Shown: positions 16,973-25,498, counted from the first letter of the stretch. The stretch: 64,000 nt of DNA from Methanobacteriota archaeon (GCA_016841955.1 JAENYE010000006.1:1-64000), one strand, 5' to 3'. Numbers and translations: made by a program. The notes: generated by a model from the letters alone, not told the origin.

Positions 16973-18139
16973 ATGACAGAGAATGCGAATACCGCAACCG
17001 TCCGGGAACTCATGACGGAGTTCGCCGGGCTGACCGGGCTTGACCCGCCGGGAGCCAGCCCGCGGCGCTACCTCTGGACGGACGCTTACGCGGTCTGCAA
17101 CTACCTCGAACTCTTCCGCCGGACGGGTGACGCGTCCTACCGGGACCTCACCCTCCGCCTCATCGACCAGGTGCACCACACCCTCGGCCGACACCGCGAC
17201 GACGACCGCCGAACCGGCTGGATCAGCGGCCTTCCCGAAGAGGAGGGCGAGGCGCATCCCACCCGGGGAGGCCTGCGGATAGGAAAACCGCAGAACGAAC
17301 GCAAGGCCGGCGAACCGTTCGACGAGCGGCTTGAGTGGGACCGGGACGGGCAGTATTACCACTACCTGACGAAGTGGATGCACGCGCTCAACCGGGTGAG
17401 CCGGGTCACTTCCAACCCGGTCTACGTGCAGTGGGCGGTGGAGCTTGCGCAGGCGGCCCACGCCGCGTTCACCTACGTCCCCTCCTCCGGCGGCAGGAAG
17501 AGGATGTACTGGAAGATGAGCATCGACCTCTCCCATCCTCTCGTCTCCACCGTGGGTCAACACGACCCGCTTGACGGGTTCGTCACCTACAGCGAACTCC
17601 AGATGACGGCGGCCGGGGAGTCGGTATACCCCGATCTCTCCCCCGAGATCGCCGACATGGCCGGGATCTGCCGGGGCAGAAACCCTGCCACGGACGACCC
17701 GCTCGGCATCGGCGGCCTCCTGTTCGATGCCGGAAGGATAGCGCAGCTGATGATAAAGGGCGGCTTCGCGTACGCAGGTCTGCTGGACTCCGTCCTCGAC
17801 GCGGCCCTTGTCGGCCTCGCCGCCTTTGCCGAGGCCGGCACCCTCCGGCACCCCCCGGATTACCGTCTTGCCTTCCGGGAGCTCGGGCTCTCGATCGGCC
17901 TATCGGGTGTGGGTGCTCTCGCGGAACGGGTCCGGGAGAACCCGGACCTCTTTGGACAGCAGGGTTCCGTGCAGCGGCGGATAGAGTTCCTCATGGAATA
18001 CGTGCCGCTTGCGGACGCGATCGAGCAGTTCTGGATGGACGCAAGAAACAGGGAAGCCGGCACCTGGGCCCGGAACCGGGAGATCAACATGGTGATGCTC
18101 GCCACCAGCCTCGCTCCCCGGGAGTTTCTGGCGATTTAG
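16973..18139 (+). CDS. Conserved hypothetical, alpha-helical 388-aa protein
   Basis: A 388-residue soluble protein with repeated helix-loop-helix segments: RYLWTDAYAVCNYLELFRRTGD, KWMHALNRVSRVTSNPVYVQWA and GGFAYAGLLDSVLDAALVG. Aromatic and acidic residues recur at helix starts. The pattern resembles the (alpha/alpha)6 barrels of glycoside-processing proteins, but no catalytic motif can be named. A TATA-like acatttaaga about 30 bases before the ATG suggests a nearly leaderless transcript. It stands alone. Function unknown. Confidence 0.75.
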   Translation: MTENANTATVRELMTEFAGLTGLDPPGASPRRYLWTDAYAVCNYLELFRRTGDASYRDLTLRLIDQVHHTLGRHRDDDRRTGWISGLPEEEGEAHPTRGGLRIGKPQNERKAGEPFDERLEWDRDGQYYHYLTKWMHALNRVSRVTSNPVYVQWAVELAQAAHAAFTYVPSSGGRKRMYWKMSIDLSHPLVSTVGQHDPLDGFVTYSELQMTAAGESVYPDLSPEIADMAGICRGRNPATDDPLGIGGLLFDAGRIAQLMIKGGFAYAGLLDSVLDAALVGLAAFAEAGTLRHPPDYRLAFRELGLSIGLSGVGALAERVRENPDLFGQQGSVQRRIEFLMEYVPLADAIEQFWMDARNREAGTWARNREINMVMLATSLAPREFLAI

Positions 18140-18236
18140 GGTGGTGGAAGGAAACCATACTGCGAACGATTGCTGTAGGCGGCCCGAGGGCGTTCGTTGC
18201 GGTCCTTCCCGCTCCTGCGGGATCCCGCCGCCCATA

Positions 18237-18246
18237 CTTTTTTAAG
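18237..18246 (+). promoter_or_regulatory. TATA-like box before the flavin-binding protein
   Basis: actttttttaag at about 18236-18247 lies roughly 45 bases before the ATG at 18285. This allows a leader of about 20 bases. Confidence 0.4.
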
Positions 18247-18284
18247 CAGAAGCGATAAGGCTGGGTTCAAACAGGGGAATAGCC

Positions 18285-18704
18285 ATGTCAGCCAAATTGG
18301 TGGATTATTTCAACAAACAGCCGAGGATCGGCGTCCTCAGTACCTCGAACAAAGAAGGAAGGGTTGATGCGGCGGTCTTCGGCTCGCCGATGATGGTCGA
18401 CGAGAAGACCGTCGTCATGGGGCTTGGAGAGAACCGCACGTTTGCCTACCTGCAGGAGAATCCCAACGCCGTGTTCACGATCGTGGAGCAGGGAGAGACG
18501 TTTATGGACTGGAAGGGGCTCCGGGTCTACCTGAAGATGAAGGAGTATGCGACTTCCGGAGAGAAGCTGGATGCCTACCGGAGACAGGTCGCCGAGGTCG
18601 CGGGCGAGGATGCGGCGGCGATGATCCATGCCTCGGTGACGTTCGAGGTCGGTGAAGTGCGACCTCTCATCGATATGGGCCAGGGCTGGGAGAAATCCAT
18701 CTGA
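18285..18704 (+). CDS. Pyridoxamine 5'-phosphate oxidase-like FMN-binding protein
   Basis: A 139-residue single-domain split-barrel protein. The opening MSAKLVDYFNKQPRIGVLSTSNKEGRVD carries the typical start of the PNPOx-like superfamily, with the GVLST strand and the VDAAVFGSPMMV strand that bind FMN. The later ENRTFAYLQENPNAVF is the conserved NP-containing helix. Members bind FMN or F420 and catalyse diverse redox reactions; the substrate cannot be predicted. It is a single-gene unit. Confidence 0.85.
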   Translation: MSAKLVDYFNKQPRIGVLSTSNKEGRVDAAVFGSPMMVDEKTVVMGLGENRTFAYLQENPNAVFTIVEQGETFMDWKGLRVYLKMKEYATSGEKLDAYRRQVAEVAGEDAAAMIHASVTFEVGEVRPLIDMGQGWEKSI

Positions 18705-18789
18705 GCCCGGGACTGACGACCGGCCGGGCACCCGAGAGCAGGTATAAGAAGAAGACGGGTATAGGAGGGCGTGACAGGAGGACCTAACT

Positions 18790-18960
18790 ATGTTTGATTT
18801 ACACGGCCGCCATTCGGCCGTGACGGCGCATCGTCGGGTAGCGGTATCCGCCCCGATGCCCGGTGCCTCCTGTTTTCCCATGGTGTCCGGAGGACTGTCT
18901 GTCGACGCAAGGGGCAGGCAATCGTTCTCGGGGAACCGGTCTACTCCGAGAGGAGCGTGA
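18790..18960 (+). CDS. Possible small protein with strong expression signals, 56 aa
   Basis: A 57-codon frame beginning MFDLHGRHSAV. It has a TATA-like ggtataagaa (18741-18750) and a strong ribosome-binding site ggagg (18778-18782) eight bases before the ATG. The product has no recognisable motif and is Arg/Gly/Ser-rich, so it may be a chance frame or the 5' stump of a lost gene. It overlaps the 3' end of pfkA on the other strand by 20 bases. Confidence 0.3.
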   Translation: MFDLHGRHSAVTAHRRVAVSAPMPGASCFPMVSGGLSVDARGRQSFSGNRSTPRGA

Positions 18961-19912
18961 ATATCCGCCGTAAGTTCTTATCAAGCGGTTTCTTCTTCTG
19001 CCAGGTATCTTCAAGCGGCGTGCACGTGAGGTCTCCGCCGACCTCTCCCACCATGCACCCGCTCCGGCCCTCGATCAGCGCCTCGACGGCGGCAACACCG
19101 AGGAGGCTCCCGAGCACCCGGTCGCGCAGCGTCGGGGGCCCACCCCGCTGGAGGTGCCCGAGGACGACGACGCGGGAGTCGAAGTCAAGGTGCTCTCCGA
19201 CCTCACGGGCGATCCGGAAGGAGATGCCCGGCGTCTCTCCCTCCGCCACCACCACGATCGCGCTCTTCTTCCCGATGGTAAACCCCTCGCGTATGCGCTC
19301 GCTGAGCCGGGCCATCGAAACCTCTTCTTCCGGGATGACCAGTTCCTCGGCGCCGCCGGCGATGCCGCTCTCGAGCGCCAGGAACCCGGCCGTGCGCCCC
19401 ATCACCTCGATGAAGAAGAGGCGCTCGTGGGACCGGGCCGTGTCGCGGATGCGGTCGATCGCCTGGACCGCACAGTTCGCCGCCGTATCAAACCCGATGC
19501 AGTAGTCGGTCCCGTAGACGTCGTTGTCGATGCTCCCCGGCACTCCCACGAGCGCCGCCGTATCCGCGTCGGCGGCAAGCATGGTTGCACCGTGGAATGT
19601 TCCCTCGCCCCCGATCAGGACGACGCCGTCAAGCTTCAGCCGCTCGATAGCCGCCGCCGCCTTGAGCCTCCCTTCCCTGGTGTAGAACTCCGGGTTCCGG
19701 GAGGTCTCAAGGATGGTACCGCCCAGGTGGATGATGTTCCGGATAGCCGTCCGGTCGAGCGGCACCGCGTCGCCGCCGATGAGCCCGGTATACCCCCGGC
19801 GTATCCCGACGATGGTGAGGTTGTTTGCAAGCGCGGTGCGCACCGCCGCCCTGATGCAGGCGTTCATGCCCGGGGCGTCACCGCCGCTCGTCAGGATGCC
19901 GATGCGCCTCAT
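18941..19912 (-). CDS. pfkA: ATP-type 6-phosphofructokinase, bacterial PfkA family
   Basis: A 323-residue phosphofructokinase that phosphorylates fructose 6-phosphate to the 1,6-bisphosphate. SGGDAPGMN (10-18) forms the nucleotide site and PGSIDND (125-131) carries the catalytic Asp. GGEGT (101-105) has Gly where PPi-dependent enzymes have Asp, and PGSIDND has Gly where they have Lys, so ATP is the predicted donor. Length matches bacterial PfkA. Many methanogens use ADP-dependent PFK instead. It overlaps the end of pgk by four bases (ATGA), so the two are translationally coupled. Bacterial origin by transfer is inferred. Confidence 0.92.
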   Translation of the reverse strand: MRRIGILTSGGDAPGMNACIRAAVRTALANNLTIVGIRRGYTGLIGGDAVPLDRTAIRNIIHLGGTILETSRNPEFYTREGRLKAAAAIERLKLDGVVLIGGEGTFHGATMLAADADTAALVGVPGSIDNDVYGTDYCIGFDTAANCAVQAIDRIRDTARSHERLFFIEVMGRTAGFLALESGIAGGAEELVIPEEEVSMARLSERIREGFTIGKKSAIVVVAEGETPGISFRIAREVGEHLDFDSRVVVLGHLQRGGPPTLRDRVLGSLLGVAAVEALIEGRSGCMVGEVGGDLTCTPLEDTWQKKKPLDKNLRRIFTLLSE

Positions 19913-21120
19913 GGTGTCCCTGCATCATCGAGCGCCATGACACCCGGGAGCGGCTTTCCCGAAAGCATCGTCAGCGCGGCCCCGCCGCCCGTCGAGACAT
20001 GGGTCATCTGGTCGGCAAGCCCGAACCGTTCCACCGCATCCGTGGTCGAACCGCCGCCGATAACCGTGGTGCCCCGGAGGTTGGCGAGAACCGCGGCGAC
20101 CCGGCGCGTCCCCTCCGCAAACTCCGGGATCTCAAAGACACCCATCGGCCCGTTCCAGACGACGGTTCGCGAACTCGCAAGTTCGTGAGAGAAATCGTCG
20201 GCAGCCCCGGGTCCGATATCCGCAATGACCCGGCCATCCGGGATCTCTGTGGCAGGCACAACCCGGGTCGGGATGCCCGTTTCCAGCCTCTCCGCGACGA
20301 CGACGTCCCGGGGCAGGAGGAGGCGGACGCCGCGTTTCGTTGCCTTCGCGGAGATCTCCCTGACGGCGTCCAGGCGGTCGGTCTCGACGTGCGATGCGCC
20401 GGTCCCGTACCCCTGGCTCGCAAGGAACGTCGCCGCCATGCCTCCGCCGATGATGAGGGTGTTCACCCGGGAGATGATGTTCTCGAGGACCTCCAGTTTG
20501 TCGCTCACCTTGGCCCCGCCGATCACGGCGGCAAACGGCCGTTCGGGGTCTTCCAGGATGCGCGTAAATGTGCCGATCTCCCTCTCCAGCAGGAGCCCGG
20601 CCACCGCCGGCAGATACTCCGGGACGCCCACAACCGACGCATGGACCCGGTGGGAGGCACCGAAGGCGTCGTTGACGTAGATCTCCGCGAGGCTGGCGAG
20701 TTTCTCCGCAAAGGCGGGTTCGTCTTTCTTCTCCTCCGGGTGGAACCGAAGGTTCTCGAGGAGAACGATATCCCCGCCGCTCATCTCCGCTACCGCGCTC
20801 TCCACCTCCGGCCCGACGCAGTCCCGGAGCGCGACGACCGGCCAGCCGAGCAGTGCGGAGAGCCGGTTTGCCACGAGGGTGAGGCGTAACCGCTCTACGA
20901 CCCTGCCCTGCGGCCGGCCCAGGTGGGAGCAGAGGATGACACGTGCGTCCCGCTCGCAGAGGTAGCGTATCGTCGGCAGGCTGGCCCTGATGCGGGTATC
21001 TTCGGCGATGGCGCCGTCTTCGTCGAGCGGCACGTTGAAATCGGCACGGACGAGCACCCGCTTACCCCTCACATCGATCTCCCGTATGGTCTTCTTCCGT
21101 CTTGGTATCACGTTCTGCAT
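19909..21120 (-). CDS. pgk: Phosphoglycerate kinase
   Basis: A 403-residue glycolytic/gluconeogenic kinase interconverting 1,3-bisphosphoglycerate and 3-phosphoglycerate with ADP/ATP. The family sequences are clear: VLVRADFNVPLDEDG near the N-terminus, CSHLGRPQG, LLENLRFHPEE, NDAFGASHR, VIGGAKVSDKLEV, WNGPMGVFE and the terminal GGGSTTDAV with STGGGA. The ATG at 21120 fits family length; a frame extending to 21258 would add non-conserved residues and start upstream of the predicted transcript start. First gene of the pgk-pfkA operon. Its compact form and close pairing with pfkA look bacterial. Confidence 0.93.
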   Translation of the reverse strand: MQNVIPRRKKTIREIDVRGKRVLVRADFNVPLDEDGAIAEDTRIRASLPTIRYLCERDARVILCSHLGRPQGRVVERLRLTLVANRLSALLGWPVVALRDCVGPEVESAVAEMSGGDIVLLENLRFHPEEKKDEPAFAEKLASLAEIYVNDAFGASHRVHASVVGVPEYLPAVAGLLLEREIGTFTRILEDPERPFAAVIGGAKVSDKLEVLENIISRVNTLIIGGGMAATFLASQGYGTGASHVETDRLDAVREISAKATKRGVRLLLPRDVVVAERLETGIPTRVVPATEIPDGRVIADIGPGAADDFSHELASSRTVVWNGPMGVFEIPEFAEGTRRVAAVLANLRGTTVIGGGSTTDAVERFGLADQMTHVSTGGGAALTMLSGKPLPGVMALDDAGTP

Positions 21121-21268
21121 ACCGGCATACCCCCGGAGCAGTGACGAACGACAGGGCTTCTTTGCCGTGACCAGGGTGTGTGGGCGGGCTGCACCTTCCT
21201 GTCCGGCTCCCTGCTGTCTTCCGGCCGTTCCCCACTGAATTACGGTGCTCCAGTGCATGCGTACCCGG

Positions 21269-21280
21269 GCATATATAGTG
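21269..21280 (-). promoter_or_regulatory. TATA box of the pgk-pfkA operon
   Basis: The minus strand reads cactatatatgc. With the usual 25-base distance the transcript would begin near 21247, giving pgk a leader of about 125 bases. I see no known riboswitch in that leader. Confidence 0.5.
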
Positions 21281-21568
21281 TTCGCCGCGGCATTCCGGGT
21301 GGAGGTTCCTTACCGTTACCGCCGGGTGCGGCCAGGGTGCCAGGGCTCCGGACCTTTGCGGACATCCCCCTGTCCCCCTTTCCGGATGCGGGCCTGAGTT
21401 TCCTGATCGGGAGCAACCGCACCGCCTCCGGGTCCCCGGCGTCGAAAGCCGGCAGTGCCAACGCGCATAAAGCGATGGCCTGCGGTAACGTCGGAATGAT
21501 TGCGCCGGATATTATCCGGTTCCCCGCACGGGCCGGCGGCCGGTCTGATTCCCGCTCTTCCGGGAGTC
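21281..21568. other. Intergenic region, nothing recognised
   Basis: The stretch between the pgk promoter and the PRC-barrel gene. Open frames exist on both strands but none has a recognisable product or a proper start signal. Confidence 0.4.
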
Positions 21569-21958
21569 TCACCGCTCCATGCGGCGCTCCCAGTAGGGCG
21601 TGTAACCGTAGTGGCTGTACATCCCGATGAGCCACTCGCGTTCGGCGGTCGTCGGCCAGTTATCCTTGTCAAAGCCCGGCGCGTTCTCCAGCCGCTCTTT
21701 GGGCACGTCCAGGACAAATGCGCCGTCGGTCGCGTTGTACTGAAGAGCCTCCCAGGGGATGGCGAAGAGTTTGTCGCCGAGCCCCATGATGCCCCCGAAC
21801 GAGAGGGCGGCATAGGCGATGCAACCCTCGTTGGTATCGATCACGACGTCCTTGATGCTCCCGAGGTCTTCACCCCGTGGGTTCCTGACCGGATAATCCG
21901 CAATATCCTTTCCCCGTATAATATTCCGTGTCCCCATCTGTGTGGCAGATCCTCTCAT
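21569..21958 (-). CDS. PRC-barrel domain protein
   Basis: A 129-residue protein with an N-terminal PRC barrel of about 75 residues: GKDIADYPVRNPRGEDLGSI, then VVIDTNEGCIAYAALSFGG, then LFAIPWEAL. This is the fold of photosynthetic reaction centre H subunit, RimM and CdpB-like archaeal proteins. The C-terminal part (WPTTAEREWLIGMYSHYGY) is an acidic/aromatic extension with a charged tail. Members bind protein or RNA partners; the role here is unknown. An alternative start is M8 at 21937. A purine-rich ggag lies before the first ATG. Confidence 0.8.
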   Translation of the reverse strand: MRGSATQMGTRNIIRGKDIADYPVRNPRGEDLGSIKDVVIDTNEGCIAYAALSFGGIMGLGDKLFAIPWEALQYNATDGAFVLDVPKERLENAPGFDKDNWPTTAEREWLIGMYSHYGYTPYWERRMER

Positions 21959-22029
21959 CTACATCACATCTCCAGGATCGTGGAACATGCTGTCCCACGG
22001 CGAGAGAGTCAATAGAGGTCGGGCATTAT

Positions 22030-22380
22030 TTAATTCTTGTGATAATATAATAATCTGGACATGGAAAAGGGATCGCTCTCCGGGATGGTAGCCGGAAGCG
22101 GCATTGCCCGGAGCACGACCGGCTGCTTCGCCTCCTTCTTCCTCCTCCATTCGCCGCCCGGTCCCTTCTCGTAGACCTGCTCCACCGCCGCCCAGGCGAC
22201 CTTGTGGGCAACCTCCTCACGAGACTCTTCGGGGTTTCGCCGCTCCGAGGGGTCGGCATACTGCTCCCAGGCACTGTTGAACGCTTCACGGTAGATCTCC
22301 CGGCCGTGCTCGGGAAGCAGATCCCTCATCAGTCGGGGCAGGTCTTCGTTACTCGCATAATACGGCGTAATCTCACCCAT
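22030..22380 (-). CDS. ChaB family protein
   Basis: A 116-residue protein. The first 75 residues match the ChaB fold: SNEDLPRLMRDLLPEHGREIY, AFNSAWEQY and REEVAHKVAWAAVEQVYEK, a compact helical domain originally linked to a cation antiporter. The remaining 40 residues are a basic tail without motif. Start fixed at the ATG at 22380, just before the conserved domain; the frame continues upstream only as a shadow of the PAS gene. It follows the PAS gene by 41 bases on the same strand and may be co-transcribed. Confidence 0.8.
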   Translation of the reverse strand: MGEITPYYASNEDLPRLMRDLLPEHGREIYREAFNSAWEQYADPSERRNPEESREEVAHKVAWAAVEQVYEKGPGGEWRRKKEAKQPVVLRAMPLPATIPESDPFSMSRLLYYHKN

Positions 22381-22421
22381 TCCAGTGCGCCCGGGTGTGC
22401 CTCGACCGGTATAGAAATGTT

Positions 22422-23663
22422 TCAGGTGCTCGTGGGCAAGTCGGGCCGGCACGACATACCATCGGCCGAACCGGACTTGGGGGGCGGGGCCTGCAGCTGA
22501 GCGTCGTCTCCCAGATGATAGTGTTTTCTCAGGTACTGCCTGACGCTCAGCGACGCGACGTACCCCCGGTCCAGTTCCGTGACGATTCCATCGATGATCC
22601 GTGCCTGTTCGGAGATCTTCCGGGTGACCTCGCCGTCCTGTATGTCTGCAAGACCGATGATGACGGCGAGCGGGTTCCTGATGCGATCGCCAAGGCATGC
22701 GAGTTGCTCAATGTTCCGGTCGAGCTGCGAACAGACTTCCTGATGCAGGTGTTCATCGGTCTTTTGATGCGCAACCGCGATGATCCCGGTGAGGTGCCCC
22801 TCAACGTCGCCCACCGATGATAATTCGAACATCACGGCAACCGGTTGATCCTGCGCGTCCATGAGGGTCGCCTCCATCCCGCGCACTCCTCCTGCCGGAT
22901 CGGAGCACCCCGCCGATCCTCTGGAGACGCGATCCAGGAAGCAGGCTTTCTGGAATTGGGCAACAGAATCCCGGGCCATTATGGAAGAGAGGTGTTTTCC
23001 TGCCAGATCAACCGGGTTATGCCCGAGGAGCCCCTTCACCGAGGGGCTCACAGATGTTATCGTAAGGCCGGGATCGAGGGATAGGACCAGGTCGGAAGAG
23101 AAGGCCGTCAGGAAGTCATACCTTTGCCGGTACTCCTGAAGGCTCGTCTCCGACCGGTCGGAACCCTGGCTGACATGGTAGGTATCCAGGCGCGCACCCC
23201 GGGCCGGCCCGGTGGGGATCACTGTGCTCGAGTACTCCACCCAGATCCTTCTAGCCGGGGCACGGGACATGCAGTATCGCCTTGCCGGAATATTCTCACA
23301 AAAGAAGCAGGACACGATGAAATCCTCTTTTAGATCTTCGCCGTCCAGCAGATTCGGGGAGATGCAGAAGGAAATGAACTCTACGGCATTCATGCCGATT
23401 GTTTCGTACCCGCTCATTCCGAAGAGCCCCTCCATGGCTTTGTTCATCCAGGCGACGGTCTGATCCGGGCCGATCAGCACGATTCCATCCTCCTGACGGT
23501 CAACCAGCAGCGCCAGGAGATTCCGGGTAGATACCGCAGCGTGGGAGTCATCCTGCGCATAGCAACTTCCGCGGTAAATCAGCGCCTCGGCTACCTGCTC
23601 TCTTTCTGATTTCTGCTTACCGGTCCTGTGACAGCCCATACCCGTCGCCCCGGAGTAATGCAT
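22422..23663 (-). CDS. PAS-domain sensor with degenerate histidine-kinase core
   Basis: A 413-residue cytoplasmic sensor. Two PAS domains are likely: about residues 45-150 (DGIVLIGPDQTVAWMNKAME) and 175-290 (VLSLDPGLTITSVSPSVKGLLGH). A dimerisation-like helix follows with CLGDRIRNPLAVIIGLADI (about 347-365). Asp stands where the phosphoacceptor His is expected, and no HATPase domain follows; the protein ends with SVRQYLRKHY and a polar tail. It therefore probably senses a ligand but does not itself phosphorylate. A TATA-like box about 25 bases before the ATG suggests a leaderless transcript. Confidence 0.8.
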   Translation of the reverse strand: MHYSGATGMGCHRTGKQKSEREQVAEALIYRGSCYAQDDSHAAVSTRNLLALLVDRQEDGIVLIGPDQTVAWMNKAMEGLFGMSGYETIGMNAVEFISFCISPNLLDGEDLKEDFIVSCFFCENIPARRYCMSRAPARRIWVEYSSTVIPTGPARGARLDTYHVSQGSDRSETSLQEYRQRYDFLTAFSSDLVLSLDPGLTITSVSPSVKGLLGHNPVDLAGKHLSSIMARDSVAQFQKACFLDRVSRGSAGCSDPAGGVRGMEATLMDAQDQPVAVMFELSSVGDVEGHLTGIIAVAHQKTDEHLHQEVCSQLDRNIEQLACLGDRIRNPLAVIIGLADIQDGEVTRKISEQARIIDGIVTELDRGYVASLSVRQYLRKHYHLGDDAQLQAPPPKSGSADGMSCRPDLPTST

Positions 23664-23680
23664 CCGATCCCCGAAGTATA

Positions 23681-23694
23681 CATTAAAAATAACC
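23681..23694 (-). promoter_or_regulatory. TATA-like box of the PAS sensor gene
   Basis: The plus strand reads cattaaaaataacc, so the minus strand has an A/T box centred about 25 bases upstream of the ATG at 23663. Confidence 0.5.
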
Positions 23695-23765
23695 TGTATA
23701 AATGGCTTTCTTACGGTTTCGCCGAAGGAATACAGGTGTTCTGAAAAATTACAACATGATTGGAC

Positions 23766-23812
23766 CTGTACAATAGTACTGTACAGTTTCCGTCAGAATG
23801 TAATATTTTCTT
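23766..23812 (+). promoter_or_regulatory. Dyad and TATA box before the UbiA gene
   Basis: The arms ctgtac (23766-23771) and gtacag (23781-23786) form a perfect dyad with a 9-base spacer. About 15 bases on, gtaatatttt (23800-23809) is a TATA-like box 25 or so bases before the ATG at 23832. The dyad just upstream of the box could be an activator or repressor site. Confidence 0.4.
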
Positions 23813-23831
23813 TTCCTGGATCGTATACAGT

Positions 23832-24602
23832 ATGCAAGCACAGGATCTCATCATCTCAATTCTTGTGGTTACGCTTTCGGGAGCCCTCAAACTGCAATTC
23901 GCCTATGGGTTCCTCGGCAACCACGTGCCGATCACCGAATTTGCCTCCGCGGCGCTCATTGCATATGCGGCCTATGCGTTCGATCGGGGTGTGGAGAATA
24001 AGGAGGATGAGAAGCGCGGAAGCCGGTTCAGGAAAACACTCCTGGTGACGGCATTCATCGCCACAGTCGGCGCATTCGTCTTCTACCCGAACCCCGCCCT
24101 TCTCGTGCCGTTCCTCGTCGCATACCTGTATGCGAAGGGCATCGGGGGGTACAGGCTGAAGGGGAGCAGGGGAATGAAAAACTGCATCGTTGCTCTCACC
24201 TGGTCGCTTGGCATCCTGATATTCCTCGGGACCATCAGCCTGCCGGTCATGCTGGTCTGCCTCTTCTTCTTCTGCAAAAGTTTTGTCAATACCGTCATCT
24301 ATGACGTCCGCGATGTCGATAAAGATAGAATGGCGGGTATCCTGACGATCCCGACGGCTCTGACCCGGATGCAGGTCACCACCCTGCTGCTCGGTCTCAG
24401 CCTGGTCGCCCACGTGGCGGTCTTCGGTGCATATTTTTCAGGTATTATCGCCGGTATCGACGTTCTGCTCATCAGTTCGGTTCACAGCACCTTCTACATC
24501 GTCGCCTACTGCAACCGGTTTGAGATGTTTCGGAACGCGCTCATCGACGGGGAATGGATCATCTATACCTGCTATACGATCCTGCGCGATTGCGTCCTGT
24601 AA
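23832..24602 (+). CDS. UbiA-family prenyltransferase
   Basis: A 256-residue polytopic membrane enzyme of the UbiA superfamily, which transfers prenyl groups to an acceptor. Two Asp-rich sites are visible: YAFDRGVENKEDE (about 45-57) and YDVRDVDKDRMAG (about 155-170), which would hold Mg2+-diphosphate. The acceptor cannot be deduced; archaeal members act in lipid or quinone synthesis. Start chosen at 23832 because a TATA-like box lies about 25 bases upstream; the in-frame extension from 23760 would cover that box. The 3' end overlaps the convergent regulator gene by 31 bases. Confidence 0.82.
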   Translation: MQAQDLIISILVVTLSGALKLQFAYGFLGNHVPITEFASAALIAYAAYAFDRGVENKEDEKRGSRFRKTLLVTAFIATVGAFVFYPNPALLVPFLVAYLYAKGIGGYRLKGSRGMKNCIVALTWSLGILIFLGTISLPVMLVCLFFFCKSFVNTVIYDVRDVDKDRMAGILTIPTALTRMQVTTLLLGLSLVAHVAVFGAYFSGIIAGIDVLLISSVHSTFYIVAYCNRFEMFRNALIDGEWIIYTCYTILRDCVL

Positions 24603-25333
24603 TAGTGGATGAGATCCTTTCCAAACTTTATTGCTTCTGGAGATGTTGCGATGAGGTCCCGCGTGAAATCGTAACTTCCCGACTTGTAGAAGAACCCGAT
24701 CGAGAGGAAGGTGTCCGTGACGGTGGCAGCGATCCTGGGAGCCCCAGGAGTGAGGTAGATCTCAAGATTATCGTAGTTTCCGAGCGGGTAGGCCGAAATG
24801 ATGTCGAGGACCTCCTGCGTGACCACGAGAGAGATCGTATCGATGCTCTCCGCCAGGGTCTTGAAGAACTCGGGATAATCGGGGAAGAGAATCGGGGAGA
24901 CACCGTAAATCTCCCGGGTATTTCTCAGATAATCGGTAAATATGCGGTGCGGTTTTAAGATGTCGGACGGCTCCGAGGCGATAACCTGGGCATCGCGGAT
25001 CTCGCAGAGGCGGAGGGCGAACTCGTCCGGAAATACGATGGCATGGTCCGGAAAGGCTTCATAAAGCATCCGGAGGGTGTCGATGCTCTCCTTGAACCGC
25101 TCGAAGATGATGAGGTTGGCGTGCCCCCTATCGGTCAGCGAGACCTCGCCGTCAGCCTCCTTGACGAAGCCCACCTTCTTGAGGTAACTGACGGTAAAAG
25201 CGTAGGTTGAGGAGGGTATATGCCTTTTAATCTCGTCTTTGGGCTCCTCCCGCAGAAGTGCGTCCAGAACCTCGATCCGGCGCTCACTCGAAAAGATCCT
25301 CATGAAATCGGTGATTTTCATGTACCTATTCAT
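24572..25333 (-). CDS. FilR1/DUF1724-type winged-helix regulator
   Basis: A 253-residue transcriptional regulator of the methanogen type. Residues about 1-80 form a winged helix (RRIEVLDALLREEPKDEIKR then SSTYAFTVSYLKKVGFV and DGEVSLTDRG). The remainder matches the FilR1 middle domain (DUF1724), seen in LRMLYEAFPDHAIVFPDEFALRL and YGVSPILFPDYPEFFKTLA, thought to bind a ligand. It is divergent from the radical SAM gene at 25499 with 165 bases between them, so it may regulate that gene. Target and ligand are unknown. Confidence 0.85.
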   Translation of the reverse strand: MNRYMKITDFMRIFSSERRIEVLDALLREEPKDEIKRHIPSSTYAFTVSYLKKVGFVKEADGEVSLTDRGHANLIIFERFKESIDTLRMLYEAFPDHAIVFPDEFALRLCEIRDAQVIASEPSDILKPHRIFTDYLRNTREIYGVSPILFPDYPEFFKTLAESIDTISLVVTQEVLDIISAYPLGNYDNLEIYLTPGAPRIAATVTDTFLSIGFFYKSGSYDFTRDLIATSPEAIKFGKDLIHYYRTQSRRIV

Positions 25334-25498
25334 ATTTCGTCGGTAGCGTCAGATTAATCTTGTTCTTTGTAGAGACGATATACTGAGTACCCGGCGGAGC
25401 CGATCGTTTCCCGGCTGCGTCGAAGGGTCTGCACCGCGACCGCTCCTGCAGGTCCCGATCTCCGAACCGGGCAGCAGGCGAGGATCTTCTTTACACCC

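Noticed and set aside
18941-19912. PPi-dependent phosphofructokinase
   Set aside because: The two diagnostic positions carry Gly (GGEGT and PGSIDND), as in ATP enzymes.
21178-21630. Plus-strand 150-codon frame upstream of pgk
   Set aside because: Patternless product, crosses the pgk promoter and the end of the PRC-barrel gene.
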